From Cladorhizidae sp. MBARI D1340-BT2 (Eukaryota; Porifera; Demospongiae; Poecilosclerida; Cladorhizidae): a stretch of 64,000 nucleotides of DNA. The translations under genes were made by a program, and so were the position numbers. A model generated the notes under the pieces. It was not told the DNA's origin. It made no database searches and saw only the letters and a list, made by a program, of their open reading frames with translations. Positions 21,870 to 33,500 of the stretch are shown here, piece by piece (within the stretch, counting starts at the first letter, position 1; every line of letters begins with the position of its first letter). The DNA lies in assembly GCA_028752905.1 (NCBI GenBank), contig JAQNBH010000007.1:44877588-44941587 (forward strand). Direction: 5' to 3'.

Positions 21870-23415
21870 GAGACCAGGCACATACATGTATGCTGCTTGT
21901 GGGCCATGGAGACTTACTTGGTGAGGACATCTTGAGCTAGACCAGGCACATAAGCTGCTTGTGGGCCATGGAGACTTACTTGGTGAGGACATCTTGAGCT
22001 AGACCAGGCACATAAGCTGCTTGTGGGCCATGGAGACTTACTTGGTGAGGACATCTTGAGCTAGACCAGGCACATATGCTGCTTGTGGGCCATGGAGACT
22101 TACTTCGTGAGGACATCTTGAGCTAGACCAGGCACATATGCTGCTTGTGGGCCATGGAGACTTACTTGGTGAGGACATCTTGAGCTAGACCAGGCACATA
22201 AGCTGCTTGTGGGCCATGGAAGCTTACTTGGTGAGGACATCTTGAGCTAGACCAGGCACATATGCTGCTTGTGGGCCATGGAGACTTACTTGGTGAGGAC
22301 ATCTTGAGCTAGACCAGGCACATATGCTGCTTGTGGGCCATGGAGACTTACTTGGTGAGGACATCTTGAGCTAGACCAGGCACATATGCTGCTTGTGGGC
22401 CATGGAGACTTACTTGGTGAGGACATCTTGAGCTAGACCAGGCACATAAGCTGCTTGTGGGCCATGGAGACTTACTTGGTGAGGACATCTTGAGCTAGAC
22501 CAGGCACATAAGCTGCTTGTGGGCCATGGAGACTTACTTGGTGAGGACATCTTGAGCTAGACCAGGCACATATGTTGCTTGTGGGCCATGGAGACTTACT
22601 TCGTGAGGACATCTTGAGCTAGACCAGGCACATATGCTGCTTGTGGGCCATGGAGACTTACTTGGTGAGGACATCTTGAGCTAGACCAGGCACATAAGCT
22701 GCTTGTGGGCCATGGAAGCTTACTTGGTGAGGACATCTTGAGCTAGACCAGGCACATATGCTGCTTGTGGGCCATGGAGACTTACTTGGTGAGGACATCT
22801 TGAGCTAGACCAGGCACATATGCTGCTTGTGGGCCATGGAGACTTACTTGGTGAGGACATCTTGAGCTAGACCAGGCACATATGCTGCTTGTGGGCCATG
22901 GAGACTTACTTGGTGAGGACATCTTGAGCTAGACCAGGCACATATGCTGCTTGTGGGCCATGGAGACTTACTTGGTGAGGACATCTTGAGCTAGACCAGG
23001 CACATAAGCTGCTTGTGGGCCATGGAGACTTACTTGGTGAGGACATCTTGAGCTAGACCAGGCACATAAGCTGCTTGTGGGCCATGGAGACTTACTTGGT
23101 GAGGACATCTTGAGCTAGACCAGGCACATATGCTGCTTGTGGGCCATGGAGACTTACTTCGTGAGGACATCTTGAGCTAGACCAGGCACATATGCTGCTT
23201 GTGGGCCATGGAGACTTACTTGGTGAGGACATCTTGAGCTAGACCAGGCACATAAGCTGCTTGTGGGCCATGGAAGCTTACTTGGTGAGGACATCTTGAG
23301 CTAGACCAGGCACATATGCTGCTTGTAGGCCATGGAGACTTATTTGGTGAAGACATCTTGAGCTAGACCAGGCACATAAGCTGCTTGTGGGCCATGGAGA
23401 CTTACTTGGTGAGAG
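21870..23415 (+). repeat. Minisatellite, 62-bp unit, about 25 copies, with higher-order structure
   Basis: The unit contains GCTGCTTGTGGGCCATGGAG, ACTTACTTGGTGAGGACATC and TTGAGCTAGACCAGGCACAT. Two marker variants, TACTTCGTGAGG and a HindIII-type ATGGAAGCTTAC, recur together two units apart at about 22101/22220, 22598/22716 and 23155/23275. This shows duplication of blocks of 8 and then 9 units. Confidence 0.96.
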
Positions 23416-23674
23416 CATGACATTTATGCCTAGGCTGGAAGGAAGGCACCATTATGACCATATTATTGTATGTTAGGTGTGTATAGATAAAGGTAATGGG
23501 TCCTTAAACTGGGAAGTGGGTGTGGTATAGAATGTGAATGCAGCTTTGTTTCTGCTCTCTTTTTTACAACTGGTCTAGTAATGGATGATCATGGTGACCT
23601 TTATCCGTAGGTGAGTGCTCCTCACTGACCTCTTAGAGCTGGGCAGGGGAGACTTCGGTTTCTGTGTACCTTAC

Positions 23675-23897
23675 CAAACCAAACCAGAGTTCAGGTAGCT
23701 CACCAAATCAAACCAGAGTTCAGGTAGCTCACCAAACCAAACCAGAGTTCAGATAGCTCACCAAACCAAACCAGAGTTCAGATAGCTCACCAAACCAAAC
23801 CAGAGTTCAGGTAGCTCACCAAACCAAACCAGAGTTCAGGTAGCTCACCAAACCAAACCAGAGTTCAGATAGCTCACCAAACCAAACCATAGTTCAG
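23675..23897 (+). repeat. Minisatellite, 29-bp unit, about 7 copies
   Basis: The unit is ACCAAACCAGAGTTCAGGTA plus GCTCACCAA with AGGTAG/AGATAG variants. Intergenic. Confidence 0.94.
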
Positions 23898-23989
23898 AGT
23901 TGGTGAGCTTATGTTCAGGAGTATCGTGTGTGCTGATAAACTGTAGGCATCCACCATTGCTCTCTGGTTGTGTTGCTGCCAGGCACACC

Positions 23990-25425
23990 TTCACTAGAGT
24001 CATTGCTGAAGGTGTCTAGTTGGCTGTGGGTGTCTAGTGTCCTACTGCTCTACTAGAGTCATTGCTGAAGGTGTCTAGTTGGCTGTGGGTGCCTAGTGTC
24101 CTACTGCTCTACTAGAGTCATTGCTGAAGGTGTCTAGTTGGCTGTGGGTGCCTAGTGTCCTACTGCTCTACTAGAGTCATTGCTGAAGGTGTCTAGTTGG
24201 CTGTGGGTGCCTAGTGTCCTACTGCTCTACTAGAGTCATTGCTGAAGGTGTCTAGTTGGCTGTGGGTGTCTAGTGTCCTACTGCTCTACTAGAGTCATTG
24301 CTGAAGGTGTCTAGTTGGCTGTGGGTGCCTAGTGTCCTACTGCTCTACTAGAGTCATTGCTGAAGGTGTCTAGTTGGCTGTGGGTGTCTAGTGTCCTACT
24401 GCTCTACTAGAGTCATTGCTGAAGGTGTCTAGTTGGCTGTGGGTGCCTAGTGTCCTACTACTCTACTAGAGTCATTGCTGAAGGTGTCTAGTTGGCTGTG
24501 GGTGCCTAGTGTCCTACTGCTCTACTAGAGTCATTGCTGAAGGTGTCTAGTTGGCTGTGGGTGCCTAGTGTCCTACTACTCTACTAGAGTCATTGCTGAA
24601 GGTGTCTAGTTGGCTGTGGGTGCCTAGTGTCCTACTACTCTACTAGAGTCATTGCTGAAGGTGTCTAGTTGGCTGTGGGTGCCTAGTGTCCTACTACTCT
24701 ACTAGAGTCATTGCTGAAGGTGTCTAGTTGGCTGTGGATGCCTAGTGTCCTACTACTCTACTAGAGTCATTGCTGAAGGTGTCTAGTTGGCTGTGGTTGC
24801 CTAGTGTCCTACAGCTCTACTAGAGTCATTGCTGAAGGTGTGCTCTACTAGAGTCATTGCTGAAGGTGTCTAGTTGGCTGTGGGTGACTAGTGTCCTACT
24901 ACTCTACTAGAGTCATTGCTGAAGGTGTCTAGTTGGCTGTGGGTGCCTAGTGTCCTACTGCTCTACTAGAGTCATTGCTGAAGGTGTCTAGTTGGCTGTG
25001 GGTGCCTAGTGTCCTACTGCTCTACTAGAGTCATTGCTGAAGGTGTCTAGTTGGCTGTGGGTGCCTAGTGTCCTACTGCTCTACTAGAGTCATTGCTGAA
25101 GGTGTCTAGTTGGCTGTGGGTGCCTAGTGTCCTACTGCTCTACTAGAGTCATTGCTGAAGGTGTCTAGTTGGCTGTGGGTGTCTAGTGTCCTACTGCTCT
25201 ACTAGAGTCATTGCTGAAGGTGTCTAGTTGGCTGTGGGTGCCCAGTGTCCTACTACTCTACTAGAGTCATTGCTGAAGGTGTCTAGTTGGCTGTGGGTGC
25301 CTAGTGTCCTACTACTCTACTAGTCATTGCTGAAGGTGTCTAGTTGGCTGTGGGTGCCTAGTGTCCTACTGCTCTACTAGAGTCATTGCTGAAGGTGTCT
25401 AGTTGGCTGTGGGTGCATAGTGTTC
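23990..25425 (+). repeat. Minisatellite, 59-bp unit, about 24 copies
   Basis: The unit contains CTCTACTAGAGTCATTGCTG, AAGGTGTCTAGTTGGCTGTG and GGTGCCTAGTGTCCTACTG. A truncated unit is at about 24838 and a 3-bp-shortened one near 25320. Intergenic. Confidence 0.96.
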
Positions 25426-27040
25426 TATAGAGTCATGGTAGTTGTTGAAGACTGACTGGAGAGTGGCCCAGGTTTTGTGCTTCAGTATGTAACTTATCTT
25501 TTGTTGCACATACTGTCTAGTTCATGCTAGGATCTCAAGCAAGACCAGACACTTGGACTTTTGAATGGTTTAGAATGTGTAAGATGTTAGGATAGAGCCG
25601 TGATACAATAACATTGCACTGTATAGAAGGTGCACTATGTTAAAAAGTTACAATAAGTCTATTTGTATGTGTAAAGACAAGTGCCATAGCAACCTCTCTC
25701 CTTCCTTTTTTGTAAATTAAAATTGGAGGGAGGGAGGGGGGAATTTCATATTTGTGCTGGCATCTGTGGAGGGTCTTAGTGCTAGTTGCCTGGTTTCTGT
25801 GTGGGATAATGTCCTGGTAAGGAATTCTTCCTTTTTCCTCTATGCTAATGATGATAGTCACCTTCTGGAGTAGGAAAGCTGTATTAGCATATGCAGTATA
25901 TAAGTGTTTGGGTTGAGCAATCAATTAGAGATCAATAAATCCCTTATATACCTATTTGTGGGTAGATAATGTGTCGGTATAGACCTCCTCTAAATTGACT
26001 TTTGACCAACCTGTCACTAATGTAACTTAGGAGAGGTTCTTCTTTCTAACTGTTTACTTGAACTAGAGGATAAGCTTCCAGCCATGGAAGTTTGGTCACT
26101 GTCACTAAAGCAAACGCTCTCTTACAAGAGGTTTCTTCTTTCTAACTGCTTACTTGTTCTAGAAGGATAAGCTTCCAGCCATGGAAGTTTGTGGGAAGAT
26201 GAGGAAATACCCAGGAAGTTTCAGTTGTCACATTATCTTACCTAGGTATAGTAATTACTTTTGCTTGGTTGCTTACAAAGCCACTTAGCTAGCAAGGATA
26301 TGGAAAGCTACTTACTAAAGTCACTTAGTTACATACTTAGCTTCTTAATTATTTACTTACATAAATCAGTTAGTTAATTATTTAAACTCACTAATTATAC
26401 CTACTTAAAGTGACTTGCTTAGTCACTTGGTTACTATAAGTTACTTCGGTAGCAACTATATAGCTAGCAAAAATATGGAAAGCTAATTACTTAGTCACTT
26501 AGGTGTAGTTACATACTTAGCTTCTTAATTATTTACATACATAAATCACTTGATTAATTAACTACTTAAAGTGACTTGCTCAGTCACTTGGTTACTACAA
26601 GTTACTTGGGTAGGTCCTAGTTGCTTATTAAAAAGTCACTTAGTTGCTACTTGCTTGTAGGTGTGGGTGGGTGATAGATTGGGTGGTTGGTTGATGGAGT
26701 TCTTAGGTACATAACACCATTTCACAAGTGTAGGCTCCACAGCTGCGCCTGGGGCTAGGGCAAGCGTGTGTGCTGACCTGTGAAGCTATACTGAGAGCTG
26801 CTTACTTGATGTTTGTCTAGTTGTGCTGATCTTACTGGTAGTGGTCAGGACTTGTTGAGACATGACATTTTATTCAACATTTCTCATACGACATTTATTT
26901 AGAAAATATAAATTCTTTGAAAAGTGAGTGCAATATTTGTTTGCTTGAGTATGAGTGGATGTACATGTGTAGTTGAAGCACAGCACGCTTATGTGACTAC
27001 CTGGCGAGGGAAATCCCACTCCTTGCTGCCTAAGATGGTG
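25426..27040. other. Intergenic DNA, no gene recognised
   Basis: It contains an imperfect roughly 110-bp duplication (GATAAGCTTCCAGCCATGGA at about 26068 and 26165) and a TA-rich stretch at 26270-26660 with many CTTACTTAG-like phrases. The small open frame on the minus strand at 25640-25924 has no recognisable domain. Confidence 0.45.
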
Positions 27041-27246
27041 GCTGGGGACACAAGACACCTGCTTAGGTGGCTGGGAACACAAGACACCTGCTTAGGTGGC
27101 TGGGAACACAAGTCACCTGCTTAGGTGGCTGGGAACACAAGACACCTGCTTAGGTGGCTGGGAACACAAGTCACCTGCTTAGGTGGCTGGGAACACAAGA
27201 CACCTGCTTAGGTGGCTGGGAACACAAGACACCTGCTTAGGTGGCT
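27041..27246 (+). repeat. Minisatellite, 29-bp unit, about 7 copies
   Basis: The unit is GGTGGCTGGGAACACAAGAC plus ACCTGCTTA, with AAGAC/AAGTC variants. Confidence 0.94.
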
Positions 27247-27289
27247 TTCTGCAAACAATACCACATCTGAGAGAAACGTTCCCTATCTG

Positions 27290-27530
27290 CAAGTGTGCTC
27301 ATGGCACCGACAGCATGTGGTTGACCATGCAAGTGTCCCCATGGCACCGACAGCATGTGGTTGACCGTGCAAGTGTCCCCATGGCACCGACAGCATGTGG
27401 TTGACCATGCAAGTGTCCCCATGGTACCGACAGCATGTGGTTGACCATGCAAGTGTCCCCATGGCACTGGCAGCATGTGGTTGACCGTGCAAGTGTCCTC
27501 ATGGCACTGACATCATATGGTTGACCGTGA
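27290..27530 (+). repeat. Minisatellite, 40-bp unit, six copies
   Basis: The unit contains CCCCATGGCACCGACAGCAT and GTGGTTGACCATGCAAGTGT. It is followed by a unique stretch and a G run at about 27737-27752. Confidence 0.95.
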
Positions 27531-27984
27531 AGCCTTCCACAGACTGAACACTTCAGACATGCCCGAGTGACAGAGCTCTCTGCATTCTTTTCCCAGGCAC
27601 ACAGTACTTTAGGAATGTGCTGAAGTGCCTCTGTGCCACAGAGTAACTGATCTTCTCTGAGACCTCTACAACTCTCAACTTGAAAAGTGCAATATAGCTG
27701 AGAGATTGTCAGAACTGAGGCTCGAGCGTCTTACATGGGGGGGGGGGGGGGGATATAGACCTCTCATACAGACTCTGCCAGATTATTTGCATTTAGAATG
27801 CATCCAAGTCTCAAATTTGGCCAAGGATTTGTCTTGCTTCTGAGCTTCATTGTCTACTTGGGCAAATATGGTCGTTTTGTTTTATCACATAAAGCGGCAC
27901 TAGTCACAACTCCTCTCACTCTCGTACTCTCTCACCAAGCCCCTTCATTTCTGCTCCACAAATTTAACTTGGCTTCTTCTTTTT

Positions 27985-28215
27985 AGTCTCTAGAGTCCTT
28001 CTAATTATTGTAGGATCATAATAATGAGTGGTTTCAAGGGCTGATATAATTGTCTCTAAAGTCCTAATTATTGTAAAGGATCATAATAATGAATGGTTTC
28101 AAGGGCTGATATAATTGTCTCTAAAGTCCTAATTATTTCAAGGGTCATAATAATGAGTGGTTTCAAGGGCTGATATAATTGGTCTCTAGAGTCCTTCTAA
28201 TTATTGTCAAGGGTT
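27985..28215 (+). repeat. Tandem repeat, about 65-bp unit, 3.5 copies
   Basis: Copies of AGTCCTAATTATTG, GGATCATAATAATGA and TTTCAAGGGCTGATATAATT. Confidence 0.88.
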
Positions 28216-28419
28216 GTTTAGTCAAGCATTATAATTATGCTTGGTTTCTAATTGGCCTCAAGTAATACTTTTCGTCTACACAAGGGTTGAAGAGGAGCTG
28301 GCTCTGACTTTGGCACTGCAACACGACCTATGACCAGGACAGCACACCGTCACTGCCTCTCTGTGGCCATGCTAGTCCTCGGTGTTTGTGTTATATGCCA
28401 TTCAAATGCTCTTGCGGAG

Positions 28420-28810
28420 ACTTTTAGGGGAGACAGCTGCATTTTTTTAAACTTTTTTTTAACTTGTGATTACAACTTTAGAGCTCTGTAGATTCTGCAA
28501 ACTTCATGGTATGGACTTGATATATAGCTCAAAAGATAGGTCTCTCTGTGTGCTCTCTTTTGATACTAAAATATGTTTCATAGGATAACTATAGGCAAGT
28601 TACTAGACCTAAAGTGGAGGGACCTCAAAAACCTGCATCCCCAAGTCCCTATCCAGAATAACTCCAGATTGCTAAGTGCAAAAAAAATTGAAATTGGTAC
28701 GAGTGGCTAGAGGAAGCCCTAGAGCATTCCATCACCTTTTTCAATAAGCGTTAAAAATTTATTACGTGGTCAAGCACGTGGGTGCAAAATTGAGGGCGTT
28801 GAAAATGCTT
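28420..28810 (+). mobile_element. Non-autonomous interspersed element, family A, copy 1
   Basis: The segment includes CTTCATGGTATGGACTTGAT, AGGTCTCTCTGTGTGCTCTC, ACTATAGGCAAGTTACTAGA and TGGCTAGAGGAAGC. It recurs in reverse orientation at 39849-40320 and in diverged form at about 43990-44260. Repeated, non-coding and dispersed, it is best read as a MITE-like element. The superfamily is not identified. Confidence 0.75.
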
Positions 28811-29021
28811 CCCCCCTTGAAAATTGTATTATTAAAATTCATTAGAAACTTTGTCACATCTTTAACCATCATGCCCCCCCTTAAAATCCAGATTCCTCCA
28901 GTTGCCCCCCCCCCCTTAGACAATTTTCGAAATGAAACCCTGGACCTAGGCTTATTACTTGCAAAGTGTCCAAGAACAACAACAGTAACTATATAATGGC
29001 ACATGGAGTGCTAGTTGTTGC

Positions 29022-30310
29022 CAGCCACTGCACCTACAAGGCTATATGTATGGTGTGTGTAGGGCCAGCCACTACACCTACAAGGCTATATGTATGATGT
29101 GTGTAGGGCCAGCCACTGCACCTACAAGGCTATATGTATGGTGTGTCAGCTACAAGGCTATATGTATGGTGTGTGTAGGGCCAAGCACTGCACCTACAAG
29201 GCTATATGTATGGTGTGTGTAGGGCCAGCCACTGCACCTACAAGGCTATATGTATGGTGTGTGTGGGACCAGCCATGACACCTACAAGGCTATATGTACT
29301 ACACCTACAAGGCTATATGTATGGTGTGTGTAGGGCCAGCCACTGCACCTACAAGGCTATATGTATGGTGTGTGTAGGGCCAGCCACTGCACCTACAAGG
29401 CTATATGTATGGTGTGTGTAGGGCCAGCCACTGCACCTACAAGGCTATATGTATGGTGTGTGTAGGACCAGCCACTGCACCTACAAGGCTATATGTATGG
29501 TGTGTGTAGGGCCAGCCACTGCACCTACAAGGCTATATGTATGATGTGTGTAGGGCCAGCCACTCCACCTACAAGGCTATATGTATGGTGTGTGTAGGGC
29601 CAGCCACTGCACCTACAAGGCTATATGTATGGTGTGTGTAGGGCCAGCCACTGCACCTACAAGGCTATATGTATGGTGTGTGTAGGGCCAGCCACTGCAC
29701 CTACAAGGCTATATGTATGGTGTGTGTAGGGCCAGCCACTGCACCTACAAGGCTATATGTATGGTGTGTGTAGGACCAGCCACTGCACCTACAAGGCTAT
29801 ATGTATGGTGTGTGTAGGGCCAGCCACTGCACCTACAAGGCTATATGTATGGTGTGTGTAGGGCCAGCCACTCCACCTACAAGGCTATATGTATGGTGTG
29901 TGTAGGGCCAGCCACTCCACCTACAAGGCTATATGTATGGTGTGTGTAGGGCCAGCCACTACACCTACAAGGCTATATGTATGGTGTGTGTAGGGCCAGC
30001 CACTACACCTACAAGGCTATATGTATGGTGTGTGTAGGGCCAGCCACTACACCTACAAGGCTATATGTATGGTGTGTGTAGGGCCAGCGTAGGGCCAGCC
30101 ACTACACCTACAAGGCTATATGTATGGTGTGTGTAGGGCCAGCCACTGCACCTATGTACAAGGCTATATGTATGGTGTGTGTAGGGCCAGCCACTGCACC
30201 TACAAGGCTATATGTATGGTGTGTGTAGGGCCAGCCACTACACCTACAAGGCTATATGTATGGTGTGTTTAGGGCCAGCCAGCCACTACACCTACAAGGC
30301 TATATGTAAC
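29022..30310 (+). repeat. Minisatellite, 44-bp unit, about 29 copies
   Basis: The unit contains GGGCCAGCCACTGCACCTAC and AAGGCTATATGTATGGTGTG. Some units are truncated or carry short insertions (about 29140, 29300, 30090 and 30155). It ends about 175 bp before the first RabGAP exon. Confidence 0.96.
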
Positions 30311-30485
30311 CGGGCAGGCTACCATTATGATGTTGGCAGCGATTAGGGTGCTCGCATGAGTGTTTGTGTGTGGGTGGCATCTAGCTGGAAGCTCATGTGG
30401 TGTCATGTCCTGAAAGCTTGTATGGTGTCATGTCCTGTGTGTGCATACCATTTGTATTGTAGTAATGACCTTTGCCCTCTTGCAG

Positions 30486-30558
30486 CTGAAGAAGGCGTGA
30501 CATGGCTAACAAGACGTCAGATGAGCAGAGACTGAGAATAGTGGCCAAGTACAAGATT
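30486..30558 (+). CDS. USP6NL: RabGAP first coding exon
   Basis: Acceptor CCTCTTGCAG ends at 30485, followed by 16 nt of 5' UTR and ATG at 30502. It encodes [19 protein letters not shown]. The donor is GTGAGA at 30559. RIVAKY matches the N-terminus of USP6NL proteins, which supports this start. Confidence 0.82.
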
Positions 30559-33500
30559 GTGAGATCATTACTCTACTAATTGCTGTAATATTAGAAGCTG
30601 TTAGCGTATTTGGTGTGAATTCCACGCTTTTATAATTGCATGGTTGATGAAGTGTAGCGATGCAGGCGTTGGTCTGTCATCCCTCCTCTTTCTCGTGTAG
30701 GCCTGCCCGAGTCTGTCACATGACTTCACACTATTAGTGCACCATATATAGTAGAATGCAGACAGAGCTAGTCACACCTACTGGAACACATTGGCACAAT
30801 TTAGTTGCGACTCAGTCATTCATATTTGACATGTAATGCAATGTAACCATGACTTAGTGATTACTCTGTGCATGTAATGCAATGTAACCATGACTTAGCG
30901 GAATGATATTATCAGCTGACAACATAACCTATAAATACTGTATTCACTCGAATATAAGTCGCAAGTCGCACATGAATAGAAGTCACTCTGAAAGCTTCAC
31001 TCCAAATGTAGCACACCGAGTTAATTACACCACCGCTCTTGCACACGTGCAGTTGTTTATCATTAGCTAAGATAGCTTGTCTGCCGAGTTGATCGAGAAA
31101 TCATTCCGTGCTTGTGGCATCACTGTGAAAGTGGCCGGGTTTGAAGATGGGGAAATTCACTGCCTCAAAGATGATAAAGTAGCAGCTTTAGCTATCCCAG
31201 CCATTACACAAGCTACTCGCCAGAAGTGACAGCGGTGGAGAAGATCCATTTGCTTCCCTGGACGAAGAGGATGAAGAACAGATCGAACATAACCAACTCA
31301 TTGTAGATAACGATAGCAATTAGGAACTCTTGTCAGCCAACTACTACCTAGCTCAATGTTTGAAATGAAACAATCACAACCACAATGACTCGGCCCAAAA
31401 TTGCGTCAGCACAATAGCACAAGACCGGCTTGGCACTGCGCAAGCGCATTGCTTGAAGTTCGCAACTTGATTTGACTGAAATAAATACAAGTCGCGACTT
31501 ATATTCGAGTGAATACGGTACATCGCGTCCACACTGAATTTGAATTAAAATAATGCACATGAATGGGCATTATTCTGGTCCACCTTGATGATGGTTTGAT
31601 GTGAATTAGAGCAACCAATTAAAGCATTCAAATAACTACGTGAGTGTGCGTTGAAAAGAATTTCATTCACTTGTGTCTTCGTGATGCTGCAGTTGGGAAC
31701 TTTGGAGCTAGCTGTGTACTATGTGTGTCCTGCGGCCAAACTAGCTAGATAGAGTAGCTAGCTAGACCAACTACATAGCTAGAGAACTATTGTTATGTTT
31801 ATATGCCTTGCATCTGGACTTCTGAAGTTCGTGCAGTCACAACCTTCATTGGTCCGGCCTTAGCCTCAGCTCTCTCCTCTTTCTTCTCTGCAGAAAATGT
31901 TTCCTGCGCATCTGTAGGAGCTGATCAGCAAGAAAAGGACGCAAAAACAAACTCCATCTCAACTGCAGCTACAATATATAATTTTGACTGACTTTGGTTG
32001 GCTGATTATTTTTGCTTTGTGTGGTTTAGTTTGGTGCTAGTGGATGTGACGAACATGCATCAGCATTTTCCTCTGACTCAACATGCATTAATGCACATCT
32101 GTTTAAGTGCAGTATGGACAGGCCTTGAAAGCATGAATCTTGTGAAATATTGGTTGCAGAGGTCTGTCTGGTTGTGCCTGTGTAGTGTGTGTGTGTGCAG
32201 AGGTGTCTGGTTGTGCCTGTGTAGTGTGTGTTTGTGTGTGTGTGCAGAGGTGTCTGGTTGTGCCTGTGTAGTGTGTGTGTGTGTGTGTGTGTGTGCAGAG
32301 GTGTCTGTGTAGTGTGTGTGTGCAGAGGTGTCTGGTTGTGCCTGTGTAGTGTGTGTGTGAGTGTGCAAAGGTGTCTGTGTAGTGTGTGTGTGCAGAGGTG
32401 TCTGGTTGTGCCTGTGTAGTGTGTGTGTGAGTGTGCAAAGGTGTCTGTGTAGTGTGTGTGTGCAGAGGTGTCTGGTTGTGTCTGTGTGTGTGCGTTGCAA
32501 TGTGTGTGCGGTGCAGTATGTTTGTTCTACACAATATGTTTAATGCACTGGGCACTTGCTAACCTGCCATGCCTCATGTACATGAATAGTGCCCCCCGTA
32601 CATGAATATTGCCCCCCCTAGGGAGCTCAAGTTTCCACTTGATCCTAGATGCAAAAATTATGTGGGATAATGTCAAGTGGTTACAATAACCTCAAAGATG
32701 CTCTGAAAAACATTCTGTTACAACAGTACTCGAAACTTGAGCTCCTCAATAATACCCTTACCTAGTGTTTCGCTAGGTCATATATAGTGAGAGAAGAAGA
32801 TCACCCTTTACCTAGTAGTAGGCATACTAGACTAGGTCATCGTGGACGAGTAGACTAGGTCATCGTGGACGAGTACGTTATGCTGGTCAATATGTCATTA
32901 TGTGGAATACAAGAGGTGGAGCCATCTTGTCTTAACGCTTTGTATGTACATGTGACAGGCATGTGGAAATGAGTATAATTTACTGCGTTTAATACAGGGG
33001 CGCGAGGAAGGAGCAGTTATAGAGGACTGGGAGGACCCTGATCTCTCTATCTACAAGTCCACCGACAGATATGGCTTCATGCAGTAAGTGTGTGTGTGTG
33101 TGTTGTGTGTGTGTGTTGTGTGTGTGTGTTGTGTGTTTGTGTGTGTTCATGGCCAGCTGGCCACTCGGTACCATGACTTATTACAATGTAGAAAGAACAA
33201 CTTTCTCTCTGTTTGTTATTGTAGTGTCCGTAGATAACATACATTTCTCTCTTCTCTGCTTCAGTTTCTATGAGCACAGAGACAGCCTCCTCTTCATAGC
33301 TTCCTGTTTATAATCCCCCCCCCCCACCCCACACACACCCTAACCCACACACCCTGCATTGTAAAATAACACCTCTAAAAATATAAAATTAATTTTTAAA
33401 AACCCACAACCAATACCCCCTCCTCCCATTATATCTATCACCCCCAACCCCCCCCCCACCCCCCCACCCCACACACAGCCAATATCCCGTTTCCCCTACA

